A stretch of 37,121 nucleotides of DNA from contig CANKHA010000024.1 in assembly GCA_947481685.1 (NCBI GenBank), forward strand, positions 1-37,121, read 5' to 3'. Origin of the DNA: Bradyrhizobiaceae bacterium (lineage in GTDB: Bacteria; Pseudomonadota; Alphaproteobacteria; Rhizobiales; Xanthobacteraceae). This document shows, piece after piece, positions 1 through 8,206 of the stretch; the stretch's first letter is position 1; each line of letters opens with the position of its first letter. The notes beneath the pieces are model-generated. The model ran no database searches. It was not told where the DNA came from and worked only from the letters and a program-made list of their open reading frames with translations. The translations under genes and the position numbers were made by a program.

Positions 1-1
1 A

Positions 2-112
2 CGGCGCGATCTGTTCGAGGCGATGCAACAGATTGCCGAGACCGGCAAAGGACCGCAGGAGCAGATCCCGAGTATGGGATGCGGGATCAAGTGGCGGGAA
101 GCTGCGCTCTAG
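2..112 (+). CDS. Thioredoxin-like protein, C-terminal end (partial)
   Basis: Only the last 36 codons are in the window, in the frame starting at base 2 and ending at a TAG. The visible tail (RRDLFEAMQQIAETGKG, then PSMGCGIKW) resembles the C-terminus of thioredoxin/AhpC-TSA family proteins of Hyphomicrobiales that end in a PSMGC-IKW motif; this is recalled from family knowledge and was not searched. The lone cysteine near the end belongs to that motif. A strong hairpin follows 27 bases after the stop, consistent with the end of a transcription unit. The active site would lie upstream of the window, so the enzymatic role cannot be judged from here. Confidence 0.55.
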   Translation, partial: RRDLFEAMQQIAETGKGPQEQIPSMGCGIKWREAAL

Positions 113-138
113 TCACACGCACAAAGTCACCAACGAAA

Positions 139-164
139 AAAGGCCCCGCCTGAGCGGGGCCTTT
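139..164. terminator. Bidirectional rho-independent terminator
   Basis: Perfect 11-bp stem (aaaggccccgc / gcggggccttt) with a 4-base loop. An A-run on the left and Ts on the right let it work in both directions, between the thioredoxin-like gene (+) and the small secreted protein gene (-). Confidence 0.85.
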
Positions 165-188
165 CCGTTATTGACGCTGTCGAAGCGA

Positions 189-476
189 CTAGCCGCGCCA
201 GATGAACGACTGGACGAGAGCCGGCACGGCCCAGAACAGGCCGCAACCGACGGCGCTCACCGAGCCAATCACGAGGCCGTAGCTCGCGCCGTTAGAAGCG
301 CAGCTGTTGAAATAGACAACCGATGCCGGTGCCGGGCCGCCGCTCTTCTTCGAGACTTCGACCTTAGCGGCCTTCGGCTTCTTCTTGCCGGCTGCATCGG
401 CCGACGTGGTCATGGCGGGAATGGCAACGAACGAGAAAGCAGCACACAATGCGAGAGAGAGACCAAGCTTTTTCAT
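189..476 (-). CDS. Small secreted hypothetical protein
   Basis: A 95-residue protein of unknown function. The start is set at 476 because the protein then opens with a classical signal peptide (MKK, a hydrophobic stretch, cleavage near A-D-A at residues 26-28) and an AGGGG ribosome site lies just upstream; longer in-frame starts reach to 713 but add no plausible sequence. The mature part has a lysine/alanine-rich segment (30-45), then a hydrophobic glycine/alanine-rich C-terminal half (about 66-90) that could insert in a membrane, and two cysteines (59 and 78). It is a single-gene unit closed by the shared terminator on its left. About 200 bases upstream are gene-free and should hold its promoter. 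Confidence 0.7.
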   Translation of the reverse strand: MKKLGLSLALCAAFSFVAIPAMTTSADAAGKKKPKAAKVEVSKKSGGPAPASVVYFNSCASNGASYGLVIGSVSAVGCGLFWAVPALVQSFIWRG

Positions 477-680
477 AGGAACGCCCCTGTTTTTAAATCT
501 CAGCCACAGCTGAATCGCGCGGAGTTTCCGCTGCATTGCCTTTTTTGGAAAGACGATGCCGCGGTTATGCACCAGATAATCCCCGACAATAGGCTGCAGT
601 TCCAGCACAAAATCGCCGATTGCTGCACCGCACACATTAAATCGATATCGCTCGATTTTTGTGCACAACCCGCCAAAAGG

Positions 681-707
681 AAAAGCCCGGCGCGAGGCCG
701 GGCTTTT
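681..707 (-). terminator. Rho-independent terminator after the glycine-zipper gene
   Basis: Perfect 11-bp stem (aaaagcccggc / gccgggctttt) around a 5-base loop, just downstream of the minus-strand stop at 730. Read on the minus strand it ends in a T-run. Confidence 0.85.
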
Positions 708-729
708 CGTCACAAATTATTTTTGTCGT

Positions 730-1137
730 TTACTCGATCACCTGCACCACGCGGCGGGTCTGCGGATCGACCAGCACGGTGCGGTTGTTCACCACCGTGT
801 AACGATACTGCGTAGCGCCATACTGTTGCGGCACTTCGTAGTAAGTCACGCCCTGCTCAGGCAATTCCGCACCAACCACGACCTGCTGAGAATAGGTGTA
901 GGAAGGCCGCTTCTGCTCGACCACATAGGTGCGGAACTGCAGGCGGCTGGAATCGGCAATCCCGCCAACAACCGCGCCGCCGACACCGCCCACCACTGCG
1001 CCCACCGGACCGCCGACAATCGCGCCGCCGACTGCGCCCGTGGTGGCGCCAGCCGCCACACCGCTTTGCGCATACGCGGCAGCGGGAAGCATGAGGACGC
1101 CGATTACGGCGCCCACCGTCAGGACCTTGTTCTGCAT
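730..1137 (-). CDS. Secreted glycine-zipper protein with DUF1236-type C-terminus
   Basis: A 135-residue exported protein. The start at 1137 is preceded by an AAGGAAC ribosome site and gives a clean signal peptide (cleavage near A-Y-A at 21-23). Residues about 28-60 are a glycine zipper (GGAIVGG, GAVVGGVGGAVVGG), a pattern found in outer-membrane or envelope-associated proteins. Residues about 85-135 match the DUF1236 type (YYEVPQQYG, YRYTVVNNRTVLVDP, TRRVVQVIE), widespread in Bradyrhizobium relatives with no known biochemical role. An envelope location is inferred from the signal peptide and zipper. It is followed by a strong terminator and lies downstream of the DUF4112 gene on the same strand. 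Confidence 0.8.
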   Translation of the reverse strand: MQNKVLTVGAVIGVLMLPAAAYAQSGVAAGATTGAVGGAIVGGPVGAVVGGVGGAVVGGIADSSRLQFRTYVVEQKRPSYTYSQQVVVGAELPEQGVTYYEVPQQYGATQYRYTVVNNRTVLVDPQTRRVVQVIE

Positions 1138-1231
1138 GAAATGTTCCTTGCGTTCAGGCAGCCGGACTGGCTGCCGCACGTCCCCACAACAACGGGTGAC
1201 CTGCGCGAAGGTTCCGTGGAATTGGGTGCCG

Positions 1232-1627
1232 CTAGCGGCCGGTTTCGCGATCGAGATGGCCCCGCAGCAGATGCATGTTGCGGCGGTTCGACTTCCAGAC
1301 CAGGTCAAAAGCATCGCCCAACAGCGGTACCGCACCGACCACACCGTCGATCGCGATATTGCCGAGCATCCGCACGATCAGGTGTTTGGGCGCACCAAGC
1401 GCATGCGCTTCCTTCACCAGCCATAATGACAGCGCGGTGGTGACCGCGTCGCCAATGCCTGGAACGAGGCCGATCAAGCCGTCGAAGCCGAAGCGGAAAT
1501 TGGTGCCCGGGACAATGAATGCGGTGTCGAGCATCGTTGCGAGCGTTTCGATTCGCGCAATCCGCTGCGCCCGGGTGCGCGGAGCAGAAAAGGTGAAGGA
1601 AAAATCGCGGGTGTCGTAGCTTGCCAT
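1232..1627 (-). CDS. DUF4112 family protein
   Basis: A 131-residue protein that I assign to DUF4112 from the pattern of an N-terminal RI-R-LATMLDTAF segment, a FGFDGLIGLVPGIGDAVT stretch (about 47-64), a hydrophobic helix, and the VPLLGDAFDLVWKSNRRN motif (about 99-116). Members are small membrane-associated proteins of unknown function. It lies about 95 bases upstream of the glycine-zipper gene on the same strand, and divergently from the helicase gene, with roughly 100 bases between the two starts. No clear ribosome site was identified at the start. Confidence 0.8.
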   Translation of the reverse strand: MASYDTRDFSFTFSAPRTRAQRIARIETLATMLDTAFIVPGTNFRFGFDGLIGLVPGIGDAVTTALSLWLVKEAHALGAPKHLIVRMLGNIAIDGVVGAVPLLGDAFDLVWKSNRRNMHLLRGHLDRETGR

Positions 1628-1725
1628 GCTCGCTACATGGGACTGGAACAGCCCCCTCGCAAGGTTTTGGTACCTCGAATTTGCGCGGGGTTGACTTCGC
1701 GCTCAAATCGCCGCTGATCGTATCC

Positions 1726-2832
1726 ATGCCGCAATTCACCCCGCACCAGGACGCCGCGCTGCGCGCCATCTCCGATTGGATGAAGGCGAAACCCGGTACA
1801 CGGGGCACGCCTCCGATATTTCGCCTGTTCGGCTATGCCGGCACTGGCAAGACGACGCTGGCGCAGACCATCGCCGAGGGCGTCGATGGCGAAGTGAAAT
1901 TCGCCGCCTTCACCGGCAAGGCCGCGATGGTGATGCGAAGCAAAGGCTGCGCCAAGGCCTCCACCATCCACAGCCTGATCTACCGCGCGCGCGAAAGCGG
2001 CGAGGAAGTGCCGGAGTTTGTCCTCAACGAAGATGCCCCCGCTTCCGAAGCCAAGCTGATCGTGATCGACGAATGCTCGATGGTCGATGCAGACCTCGGG
2101 CGCGACCTGATGTCATTCGGCGTGCCGGTGCTTGTGCTGGGCGATCCGGCACAACTCCCGCCAATCCAGGGCGGCGGCTATTTTACCGAGGCAGAGCCCG
2201 ACGCCATGCTGACCGAAGTGCACCGGCAGGCGTTCGACAATCCGATCATCCGGCTGTCGATGGAGGTGCGTGCAGGCGAACGGCCGAAGCCGGGAATCTA
2301 TGGCGACACGCAAGTGGTGCGGAAAGACGAACTCGACCCGCAGCGCGTGGTCGATGCCGATCAGGTGCTGGTCGGCCGCAATGCCACGCGGCGTGCCTAC
2401 AATACCCGCATGCGCGAGCGCCGCGGCTTCGAAGGCGTCTTCCCCGCGGCCGGCGACAAACTGGTCTGCCTGCGGAACAACCGCAAGAAGGGACTGTTTA
2501 ATGGCAGCCTCTGGACGGTAAAAACTGCACCGACCACACGCAAGCAGATTTTGAAGATGCGGTTGTTGCCCGATGACTTCGGCACAAAGGCGGTTGCCGT
2601 CTCCGTGCGGCCGGAATGTTTCACCGGCGCGATCGATCAGCTCGACTGGCAGATGCGCAAGCGCTACGACGAATTCGACTTCGGCTATGTGCTGACCGTG
2701 CACAAATCGCAAGGGTCGCAGTGGGACGACGTCGTGCTGTTCGACGAAAGCTTCGCCTTCCCCGACAGTCGCGATCGCTGGCTCTACACCGGCATCACCC
2801 GCGCGGCGCAGAAACTCACGCTCGTCGTCTGA
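1726..2832 (+). CDS. RecD/UvrD-fold ATP-dependent DNA helicase
   Basis: A 368-residue superfamily 1 helicase. Visible motifs: Walker A GYAGTGKTT (36-44), Walker B VIDECSMVD (113-121), motif III GDPAQLPPI (139-147), then a UvrD_C_2-type end with VLTVHKSQGSQWDD (about 322-335) and YTGITRAAQKL (motif VI, about 354-364). It is much shorter than RecD, containing essentially the motor and no long N-terminal region, and resembles compact RecD-like or Dda-like helicases. It should use ATP to translocate on or unwind DNA; its process is unknown. The start at 1726 is chosen because homology begins there (MPQFTPHQDAAL); the reading frame is open upstream to 1621 but that part looks non-coding. No strong ribosome site precedes it. 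Confidence 0.85.
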   Translation: MPQFTPHQDAALRAISDWMKAKPGTRGTPPIFRLFGYAGTGKTTLAQTIAEGVDGEVKFAAFTGKAAMVMRSKGCAKASTIHSLIYRARESGEEVPEFVLNEDAPASEAKLIVIDECSMVDADLGRDLMSFGVPVLVLGDPAQLPPIQGGGYFTEAEPDAMLTEVHRQAFDNPIIRLSMEVRAGERPKPGIYGDTQVVRKDELDPQRVVDADQVLVGRNATRRAYNTRMRERRGFEGVFPAAGDKLVCLRNNRKKGLFNGSLWTVKTAPTTRKQILKMRLLPDDFGTKAVAVSVRPECFTGAIDQLDWQMRKRYDEFDFGYVLTVHKSQGSQWDDVVLFDESFAFPDSRDRWLYTGITRAAQKLTLVV

Positions 2833-2838
2833 TCGAGG

Positions 2839-2957
2839 GCATGATCCCGAAAAAGCCTGTCCCGGACTTGATCCGGGGTGGGCACCGGTTTTCGGTCAAG
2901 ATCAGCCCCCCTAAAGAAAAAGCGAAAAGTCTGATTCAACGAAGTTGATTCAGACTT
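2839..2957. repeat. Composite palindromic intergenic repeat
   Basis: Between the convergent helicase and HerA genes. It starts gcatgatcccgaaaa and has ccggttttcgg-tcaagatca on the other side, the same building blocks as at 15093 and 31455, with a tgtcccggacttgatccgggg unit inside like the repeats at 13196 and 14475. A separate near-perfect 14-bp hairpin (aagtctgattcaac 2927-2940 / gttgattcagactt 2944-2957) overlaps the HerA stop codon and may terminate that gene. Confidence 0.7.
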
Positions 2958-4978
2958 CAGCGAAAACGATTGGGTTGCGGCGCGCCGTCGGCGCCGCCAA
3001 GCGCTGCATCGAGCGGCTTGCGCAAGGTGCGGAAGCGGTTCGGATCGAGACCCGCGGCGGCAGCAGGCTGCAACGGCACCTGCGTATCGCCCTGCATCGG
3101 GACCCCTTGCTCGCCAGCGCCGTAATCCTCGTCGAATGCGCCGTTCTTCTGGCTCATGGTGGAGCCGCGCCAGCGTTCGATTACGGTTTCAATCAGGCCC
3201 TTTTCGACGACGGCCTGCCCGTTGGTGTTGCCCGCCGCCTCACTGCTCGGACGCAAGGCCTCCGGCAGTTCGCTGAACGTAAGACGCGTAGGAACCGCCA
3301 CCGCCGAACCGAACGCGAAAACTTCGCGGGTGCCGAGCGACGGCACGAAGGTGAGCAGGTTGGCCGCGGCATCCGACACGGCGGATTTGATCAGTGCCTG
3401 GTCGCGATCGTTCGACATGCGCATCACGAACAACGTGTTGCACTGGGAAATGATGGTCGGATCGATTTCCGCCGGGCGCTGCGTCACGAGGCCGAGGAAC
3501 ACACCGTATTTGCGGCCTTCCTTGGCAATGCGCGAGAGCGCGCGGCGCGTCGGGCCGAAGCCGACCTTGGAATTGGCCGGTGCGTAGCGGTGCGCTTCCT
3601 CGCAAACAAACAGCAACGGCGAAACGCCATCGCTCCACAAACCGAAATCGAAGGCCATGCGGCAGACCACCGAGACGACGGAGTCTACGACCTCGGCTGG
3701 GAAACCCGCCATCTGCATGATGGTCATCGGCCGGCCATCGGGCGCCAACCGGAAGAGCTGACCCAAGACCTCGGCCATGGTGTCGCCGCCGATGTTGGCA
3801 TTCTCGAACATGAAGGCGTAGCGCGGATGGTTGCGGACCGTCTGAATGCGTCCGATGAGCTTGTGATAGACCGTGCGCGAGGTGCGGTTTTCCAGCTTGC
3901 CCATGCGCTCGTCGAGGAGGTTGATCAGATCCTCGAGGCGGTAGGGCACGGGCGTGTCGGCGGTGAAGCCGGTGCTGTTGGTATCTTTCTTCTTGACCAG
4001 TGCGCTGCGGTCCGCGGGATTTGCGCGGTACGTCAGATAGGCGCTCTTCGCCAGCGGAATGACGTCGGCCAGAATTTCGACTTCCTCGTCGATGCCAGGA
4101 CGGCCGCCGAAAAACACGTCGATGGTCTCTTCGAAATTGAACAGCCAGAACGGCAGGCGCAAATTGTTCGGCGTCAGCACCTGGCCCTTGGCACCGAAGC
4201 ACTGGCCGTATTCGTTGTGCGGATCGAGCAGGAAGATGCGCAAGTTCGGACGCTTCTGCAGAACCTGCTGCAGCACGACCGCAACGCCGCTCGATTTGCC
4301 GACACCGGTGGTGCCGAGAATGGCGAAATGCTTGCTCAGCAAATCGTCGATATCGATATTGACGCCGACCGTGCCGTCCTGCTGGAGCTGGCCGACCTGG
4401 ATCGTGTCGGGGCCAGGCTCACCATAGACCTGGCGGAGTTCGCGTTCCGTCAGCATGACCGCGCCATCGCCGATCGACGGATATTCCGTCACGCCGCGCT
4501 GGAAACTCTTCGTGCCGGTTTTCATTTCACCGACAAGGTCGATGGAGGCAACTATGCCTTGCCCCGGATGACTCTGCTCGGTGATCTCGGTGACCAGGCC
4601 GATGACGATGGCCTTGCCGCTCAGGATGCCGATGAATTTACCGACCTTGGCCTGCGCCTTGTCCGTCAAGCTACGGCCAACGGTAAGCGCGATCGAGGCC
4701 TGGGCGCCGCTGATGGAGATAACGCGGCCGATCGGTTCCAGCACCGGGGCGGCGATGGGAGCGGGAGTAGGCGCATAGGACGGAGCCGTTTGCGGCGCGG
4801 CAGCCACGGGAGCCGGAGCGACCTGCGGTGCGACGGGCCGGGGCGCTGCGACGGGTTGCGGCATCGCAGGCTGCGGCGCTGCCTGGATCGGCGCGGCGTA
4901 AGGAGAATTAGCCGGACGAGAAGGCGCGGGCGCATAAGAAGGCGCGCCGCCTGCTCCGCGATTGAACCCTGACTCCAT
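2957..4978 (-). CDS. HerA-type ATPase (DUF87 family)
   Basis: A 673-residue FtsK/HerA-superfamily ATPase. Residues 1-78 are a low-complexity proline/alanine-rich tail. A beta-barrel-like segment begins around 82 (IGRVISISGAQASI). The motor has Walker A GTTGVGKS (222-229), LDPHNEYG (251-258), Walker B LLFVCEEAH (455-463), RIAKEGRKYGV (483-493) and TQRPAEID (499-506). HerA proteins are hexameric DNA translocases; in archaea they act with the NurA nuclease, but no NurA-like gene is next to this one. It appears monocistronic. The tail at the other end (after about 610) is again proline/glycine-rich and ends PQPNRFR. The DNA-translocase function is inferred from the family. Confidence 0.85.
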   Translation of the reverse strand: MESGFNRGAGGAPSYAPAPSRPANSPYAAPIQAAPQPAMPQPVAAPRPVAPQVAPAPVAAAPQTAPSYAPTPAPIAAPVLEPIGRVISISGAQASIALTVGRSLTDKAQAKVGKFIGILSGKAIVIGLVTEITEQSHPGQGIVASIDLVGEMKTGTKSFQRGVTEYPSIGDGAVMLTERELRQVYGEPGPDTIQVGQLQQDGTVGVNIDIDDLLSKHFAILGTTGVGKSSGVAVVLQQVLQKRPNLRIFLLDPHNEYGQCFGAKGQVLTPNNLRLPFWLFNFEETIDVFFGGRPGIDEEVEILADVIPLAKSAYLTYRANPADRSALVKKKDTNSTGFTADTPVPYRLEDLINLLDERMGKLENRTSRTVYHKLIGRIQTVRNHPRYAFMFENANIGGDTMAEVLGQLFRLAPDGRPMTIMQMAGFPAEVVDSVVSVVCRMAFDFGLWSDGVSPLLFVCEEAHRYAPANSKVGFGPTRRALSRIAKEGRKYGVFLGLVTQRPAEIDPTIISQCNTLFVMRMSNDRDQALIKSAVSDAAANLLTFVPSLGTREVFAFGSAVAVPTRLTFSELPEALRPSSEAAGNTNGQAVVEKGLIETVIERWRGSTMSQKNGAFDEDYGAGEQGVPMQGDTQVPLQPAAAAGLDPNRFRTLRKPLDAALGGADGAPQPNRFR

Positions 4979-5196
4979 CCGCGCCTCTCAACAAACATTC
5001 AAAATGAAAGTTTTCTCTCGCTGGAGACTACCGTCACAGTATTTGATGCGCATTAACGCGGGCGGCGATGAAAACCGATAAATTTGTTATTCTTAATGTT
5101 CTGCAAAACCGCGTTGCGCTTGTCGCCTCCTTGCGCACCCGCATGGTGAAAACTTCGTCAACGCGACCCCACCAACTTTTCGATCGACGGAGGCGG

Positions 5197-5493
5197 TCAC
5201 TCCCCGGCACCGAGTTTCCGCCGCACGTCCCACCCCTCCAGGATGTCCTGCATCTCGGCGGCGACGAAGAACCGCGCGCTGTCGTGGTCGTAGCCCTGGG
5301 CCAAAAGCGCGTCGTAGTCGGTGAGGGCGTGGCGGACATAGGCGACGAGGGACAGCCAGGCGGCATTTTCCGGCGATGCGACCTTGAGGCCGGGGCTGTC
5401 GCGCGCATGATCGATCACCGTGCCGAACTCGTGCGGCGGCAGCTTCGGCGCCAGCCGCATGAGCGCCTGTTCGATCTCGGTTCGGCTGGCCAT
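5197..5493 (-). CDS. Conserved hypothetical protein, DUF2293-like
   Basis: A 98-residue soluble protein. The core (LAPKLPPHEFGTVIDHA, then AAWLSLVAYVRHALTDYD and GYDHDSARFFV) resembles DUF2293 proteins as I remember them; this was not searched. It contains no obvious catalytic motif and no membrane segment. Start ATG at 5493. The 218 bases between its end and the HerA gene hold no gene I can support. Its promoter should lie in the 190-base gap shared with the divergent small gene at 5687. Confidence 0.65.
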   Translation of the reverse strand: MASRTEIEQALMRLAPKLPPHEFGTVIDHARDSPGLKVASPENAAWLSLVAYVRHALTDYDALLAQGYDHDSARFFVAAEMQDILEGWDVRRKLGAGE

Positions 5494-5577
5494 GACCCTC
5501 TCTTTATACAGGCGTCATCTGGCAGGGCTGCGCAGACCAGAAAGCCCGCATTTTAGGGGATTTGCAAAATACCTCCG

Positions 5578-5626
5578 GCGGGCTTAAACCGCCCGCAAGG
5601 CGACTCTACAGGCCCTTTTCGGGCCT
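5578..5626. other. Two hairpins in a divergent intergenic gap
   Basis: Hairpin 1 has gcgggc (5578-5583) pairing with gcccgc (5591-5596). Hairpin 2 has aggccc (5610-5615) pairing with gggcct (5621-5626) around a ttttc loop. Both lie upstream of the two divergent genes rather than at a gene end, so their role is unclear. Confidence 0.4.
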
Positions 5627-5686
5627 TTCTGGCCCGTGCATGCGCCCCCAAAAAAGCGTGCGCCACCAATAACAAGGAGCATTCGC

Positions 5687-5923
5687 ATGGCGAAGAAACC
5701 CGGCACCAATCCGAAGGGCGAATTCGTGTTTTTCGATGTGGTCTACGAGGACGGCTCGCAGCGCTCGAACCGGCGCGTGCCGGCGGAGCTGCTCGGCGGG
5801 CTGGACAAGGACGAGCCCGCGCGGGGCTTCCTGATGGAACAGGACCGCGAGATCGCGGAGAAATCCGGCCGCCCGCCGCTGAAGATCGAAACCCTGGTGC
5901 GCACCGGGGCGAAGAAAAAATAG
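5687..5923 (+). CDS. Small conserved hypothetical protein
   Basis: A 78-residue charged protein starting MAKKPGTNPKG, with alternating hydrophobic residues (EFVFFDVVYEDGSQRSNR) suggesting a short beta-rich fold, and a lysine-rich end (TGAKKK). The start is fixed by an AAGGAG ribosome site at 5674-5679; the frame stays open to 5636, but that part is implausible. It is followed after 31 bases by the DUF1330 gene on the same strand and probably shares its transcript. No family was recognised. Confidence 0.7.
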   Translation: MAKKPGTNPKGEFVFFDVVYEDGSQRSNRRVPAELLGGLDKDEPARGFLMEQDREIAEKSGRPPLKIETLVRTGAKKK

Positions 5924-5954
5924 CATCACTCACGACACGCAAGAGGAACGAGAC

Positions 5955-6248
5955 ATGGCGAAGGGCTACTGGGTGAACTTCTACCGCTCGATCAGCAATC
6001 CAGACGCGGTCGCGGCTTACGCGAAACTGGCGGGCCCGGCGATTGCAGCGGCGGGGGGAAAATTCCTGGCACGCGGCACCGCGGCGCATGCGTACGAGCA
6101 GGGCATCAAGGAACGCACCATCGTCATCGAGTTCGAAAGCGTCGCAGCCGCGAAAGCCTGTCACGACAGCCCGGCCTATCAGGAGGCGATGAAGGCGCTC
6201 GGCAACGGCGCGGAGCGCGACTTCAGACTCGTCGACGGCGTCGAGTAA
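5955..6248 (+). CDS. DUF1330 family protein
   Basis: A 97-residue DUF1330 protein with the ferredoxin-like dimeric alpha/beta-barrel pattern: KGYWVNFYRSISNPDAVAAY at the start, GGKFLARG (about 34-41), RTIVIEFESVAAAKACHDSP (about 55-74) and the terminal FRLVDGVE. Members are small cytoplasmic proteins of unknown chemistry, related to stress-responsive barrel and monooxygenase-like folds. It is second in a probable two-gene unit. An AAGAGGAACG ribosome site precedes the ATG. Repeated hairpin-like sequences directly follow the stop. Confidence 0.85.
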   Translation: MAKGYWVNFYRSISNPDAVAAYAKLAGPAIAAAGGKFLARGTAAHAYEQGIKERTIVIEFESVAAAKACHDSPAYQEAMKALGNGAERDFRLVDGVE

Positions 6249-6258
6249 TCTCCTTAGT

Positions 6259-6320
6259 GCCGATCTTCGCGCAGGCGGCGTGATCTTTTTGTTTGCCGAT
6301 CTTCGCGCAAGCGCGTGATC
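6259..6320. repeat. Tandem imperfect repeat between convergent genes
   Basis: Two copies of gccgatcttcgcgcaNgcg...tgatc (6259-6285 and 6295-6320), each nearly self-complementary. They fill the space between the DUF1330 gene (+) and the transglycosylase gene (-), so a terminator-like role is possible. Confidence 0.6.
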
Positions 6321-6322
6321 GG

Positions 6323-7129
6323 CTAGTGTAACTGCTGCGCGAAATAGACCAGCGCGCGACGGTAGACCTCGGACTTGTTCCACTCGCGCATCACCTCGAA
6401 ATTCTGCGTGCCCATGTCGTAGGGCTGGCCGCGCTGCCACCCGCTCCCCTTCAGCAGGTTGGCGGTGGAGGCGATCACGTCCGGCACGCTCTTGCGCAGG
6501 TCGATGTGGCCGTTGCCGTCGAAGTCGACGCCGTACTTGATGTAGTTCGACGGCAGAAATTGCGTCTGGCCGAGCTCGCCCGCATAGGCGCCGATCATCG
6601 TCTGCATCGTCAGATCACCGCGTTGCAGGATCTTGAGCGACGCGATCAGTTCGCCCTGGAAGCGCTCGGTGCGGCGGCAGTCATGCGCCAGCGTGGCGAG
6701 CGTGCGGACCACCGGCAGCTTGCCGATGTCGCCGGTGCCGAAATCGCTTTCCATCGCCCAGATCGCGACGATCAATTCCTTCGGCACGCCGAATTGCTGC
6801 TCGACACGGGCGAACAGCTGCGCGTTTTTCGAAAGCCGCTGCTTCGCGCCGTTGATGCGGCCGGGACCGATGCGGGTGGAGATGAATTTCTGGAAGTCGG
6901 GCGTGCTGAAGCTCGCCTTCTGCCTGCGGTCGAAGGCCATCACGGCGCCATCGGGCGTGATGCCGGCAAAGGCGCTCTGGATCACCTGGGGCGACACGCC
7001 CTGCCCCTGCGCCTCGCGCGAGATCTGGCCGATGAAATTGTTGAAGTCGCCGCCGCATTGCGCGGCCTGCGCCGCCTGCGGCAGCAGCAACAGGGCAACC
7101 AGTGCAGCGATCATATATCTGAGCATCAT
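6323..7129 (-). CDS. Lytic murein transglycosylase, MltB/SLT_2 family
   Basis: A 268-residue exported enzyme that should cleave the MurNAc-GlcNAc bond of peptidoglycan with 1,6-anhydro product formation. The signal peptide is residues 1-23 (cleavage near A-Q-A). The catalytic glutamate is E127 in IWAMESDFGTG, followed by TLATLAHDCRR, the MltB-type GELGQTQFLPSNY segment and FDGNGHIDL. No lipobox is present, so it is probably periplasmic and soluble, unlike E. coli MltB. The peptidoglycan-binding domain of longer homologues is absent. The start at 7129 (a tandem ATG pair) follows a GAGG ribosome site; an in-frame extension to 7201 is less likely. Confidence 0.88.
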   Translation of the reverse strand: MMLRYMIAALVALLLLPQAAQAAQCGGDFNNFIGQISREAQGQGVSPQVIQSAFAGITPDGAVMAFDRRQKASFSTPDFQKFISTRIGPGRINGAKQRLSKNAQLFARVEQQFGVPKELIVAIWAMESDFGTGDIGKLPVVRTLATLAHDCRRTERFQGELIASLKILQRGDLTMQTMIGAYAGELGQTQFLPSNYIKYGVDFDGNGHIDLRKSVPDVIASTANLLKGSGWQRGQPYDMGTQNFEVMREWNKSEVYRRALVYFAQQLH

Positions 7130-7220
7130 CGACCTCGTTTCACCCGGCGCAGTGGTTATGCACGACCTGGGCGACCCGCTCAATGCGGCGAAAGACGCCA
7201 TTTGTCTCCACCTCTCTTCT

Positions 7221-7338
7221 CGTCATGCCCGGCCTTGTGCCGGGCATCCACGTTCTTCGTGCAGCAAAGTAAGACGTGGATGGCCGGGACATCAGGGCGT
7301 TTACGCCCGTCTTCGACGGGCTATGCCCGGCCATGACG
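7221..7338. repeat. Palindromic repeat, cgtcatgcccgg family
   Basis: Begins cgtcatgcccggccttgtg and ends ctatgcccggccatgacg, with gtgccgggcatccacgttctt / agacgtggatggccgggac arms inside. Related to the elements at 13196 and 14475. It occupies most of the gap between the HNH and transglycosylase genes. Confidence 0.75.
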
Positions 7339-7392
7339 GCTGAGAATGAAGGATGCGCCCGGGCATGACGAAAAGAAAACTGAGCAAGTGCC

Positions 7393-7980
7393 CTACGGCT
7401 CGAGCTCCGTATCCCAATAGAGATAGTCCATCCAGCTCTGGTGCAGATAGTTCGGCGGGAACAGCCGGCCGTTGCGATGCAAATGCTGCACGCTCGGCTG
7501 GAAAGGCATCTGCGACGGATACATCTCCGACTGAGCCATCGTCTTGTCGGCCTTGCGCAGGTTGCAGCCCGAGCAGGCGGCGACCACGTTCGACCACGTC
7601 GTCATGCCGCCGAGCGAACGCGGCACCAGATGATCGAAGGTGAGATCGTCGCGCGCGCCGCAATACTGGCAGGAGAACCGGTCGCGCAGGAACACGTTGA
7701 ACCGCGTGAAGGCCGGATGCGTCGAGGGCTTCACGTAAGTCTTGAGCGAGACCACGCTGGGCAGCTTCATCTCGAAGCTCGGGCTGTGCACGGCCTGTTC
7801 GTAATTGGCGACGATGTTCACGCGTTCCAGGAACGCAGCCTTGATGGCGTCCTGCCAGGACCAGAGCGAGAGCGGGTAATAGCTCAGCGGACGAAAGTCC
7901 GCGTTGAGCACCAGGGCCGGGAAACCGCTTAAAGGCACGTGCACATTCGGCACGTCAACATTCGCCACATGTACGTTCAA
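7393..7980 (-). CDS. HNH endonuclease family protein
   Basis: A 195-residue protein. The HNH module has CQYC (Cys104, Cys107), the DH pair at 116-117, Asn131, and CSGC (Cys136, Cys139), so both the zinc-knuckle cysteines and the catalytic His-Asn-type core are present. The preceding region (VLNADFRPLSYYPLSLWSWQ) is highly typical of a protein found across alphaproteobacteria as a stand-alone chromosomal gene; its biological substrate is not known. The first 16 residues are an odd valine-rich repeat (NVHV, NVDV, NVHV). The ATG at 7980 is the only methionine start in range; translation could begin later at a rare codon. Confidence 0.88.
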   Translation of the reverse strand: MNVHVANVDVPNVHVPLSGFPALVLNADFRPLSYYPLSLWSWQDAIKAAFLERVNIVANYEQAVHSPSFEMKLPSVVSLKTYVKPSTHPAFTRFNVFLRDRFSCQYCGARDDLTFDHLVPRSLGGMTTWSNVVAACSGCNLRKADKTMAQSEMYPSQMPFQPSVQHLHRNGRLFPPNYLHQSWMDYLYWDTELEP

Positions 7981-8097
7981 ATCGACGCTCCCTCACGCCG
8001 TCACGCCCGTCGCCAGGCGCTTGAATCGCAGGCTATCGCAAGCGTGCGGGGATTTGAAGGGGTTAAAGGGCGAAGGCATGCGCGTCTGCCACTCCCG

Positions 8098-8190
8098 TCA
8101 TTCCGGGACGCGCAAAGCGCGGACCCGGAATCCAGCGGCGCGGTTTGTGTCTGGATTCCGGGTTCGCAGCTTCGCTGCGCCCCGGAATGA
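8098..8190. repeat. Palindromic repeat, tcattccggg family
   Basis: Outer arms tcattccggg (8098-8107) and cccggaatga (8181-8190). Inner arms cccggaatccag (8124-8135) and ctggattccggg (8151-8162). Small gcgcaaagcgc and gcagcttcgctgc hairpins lie between. This is a typical dispersed intergenic repeat of Bradyrhizobium-like genomes. Confidence 0.8.
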
Positions 8191-8206
8191 CGCGCGGTTG
8201 GGTTCG

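Noticed and set aside
2945-4972. Long plus-strand open frame (675 codons)
   Set aside because: Exact antisense of the HerA-type ATPase gene, which has all motifs; the frame is open only because of high GC content.
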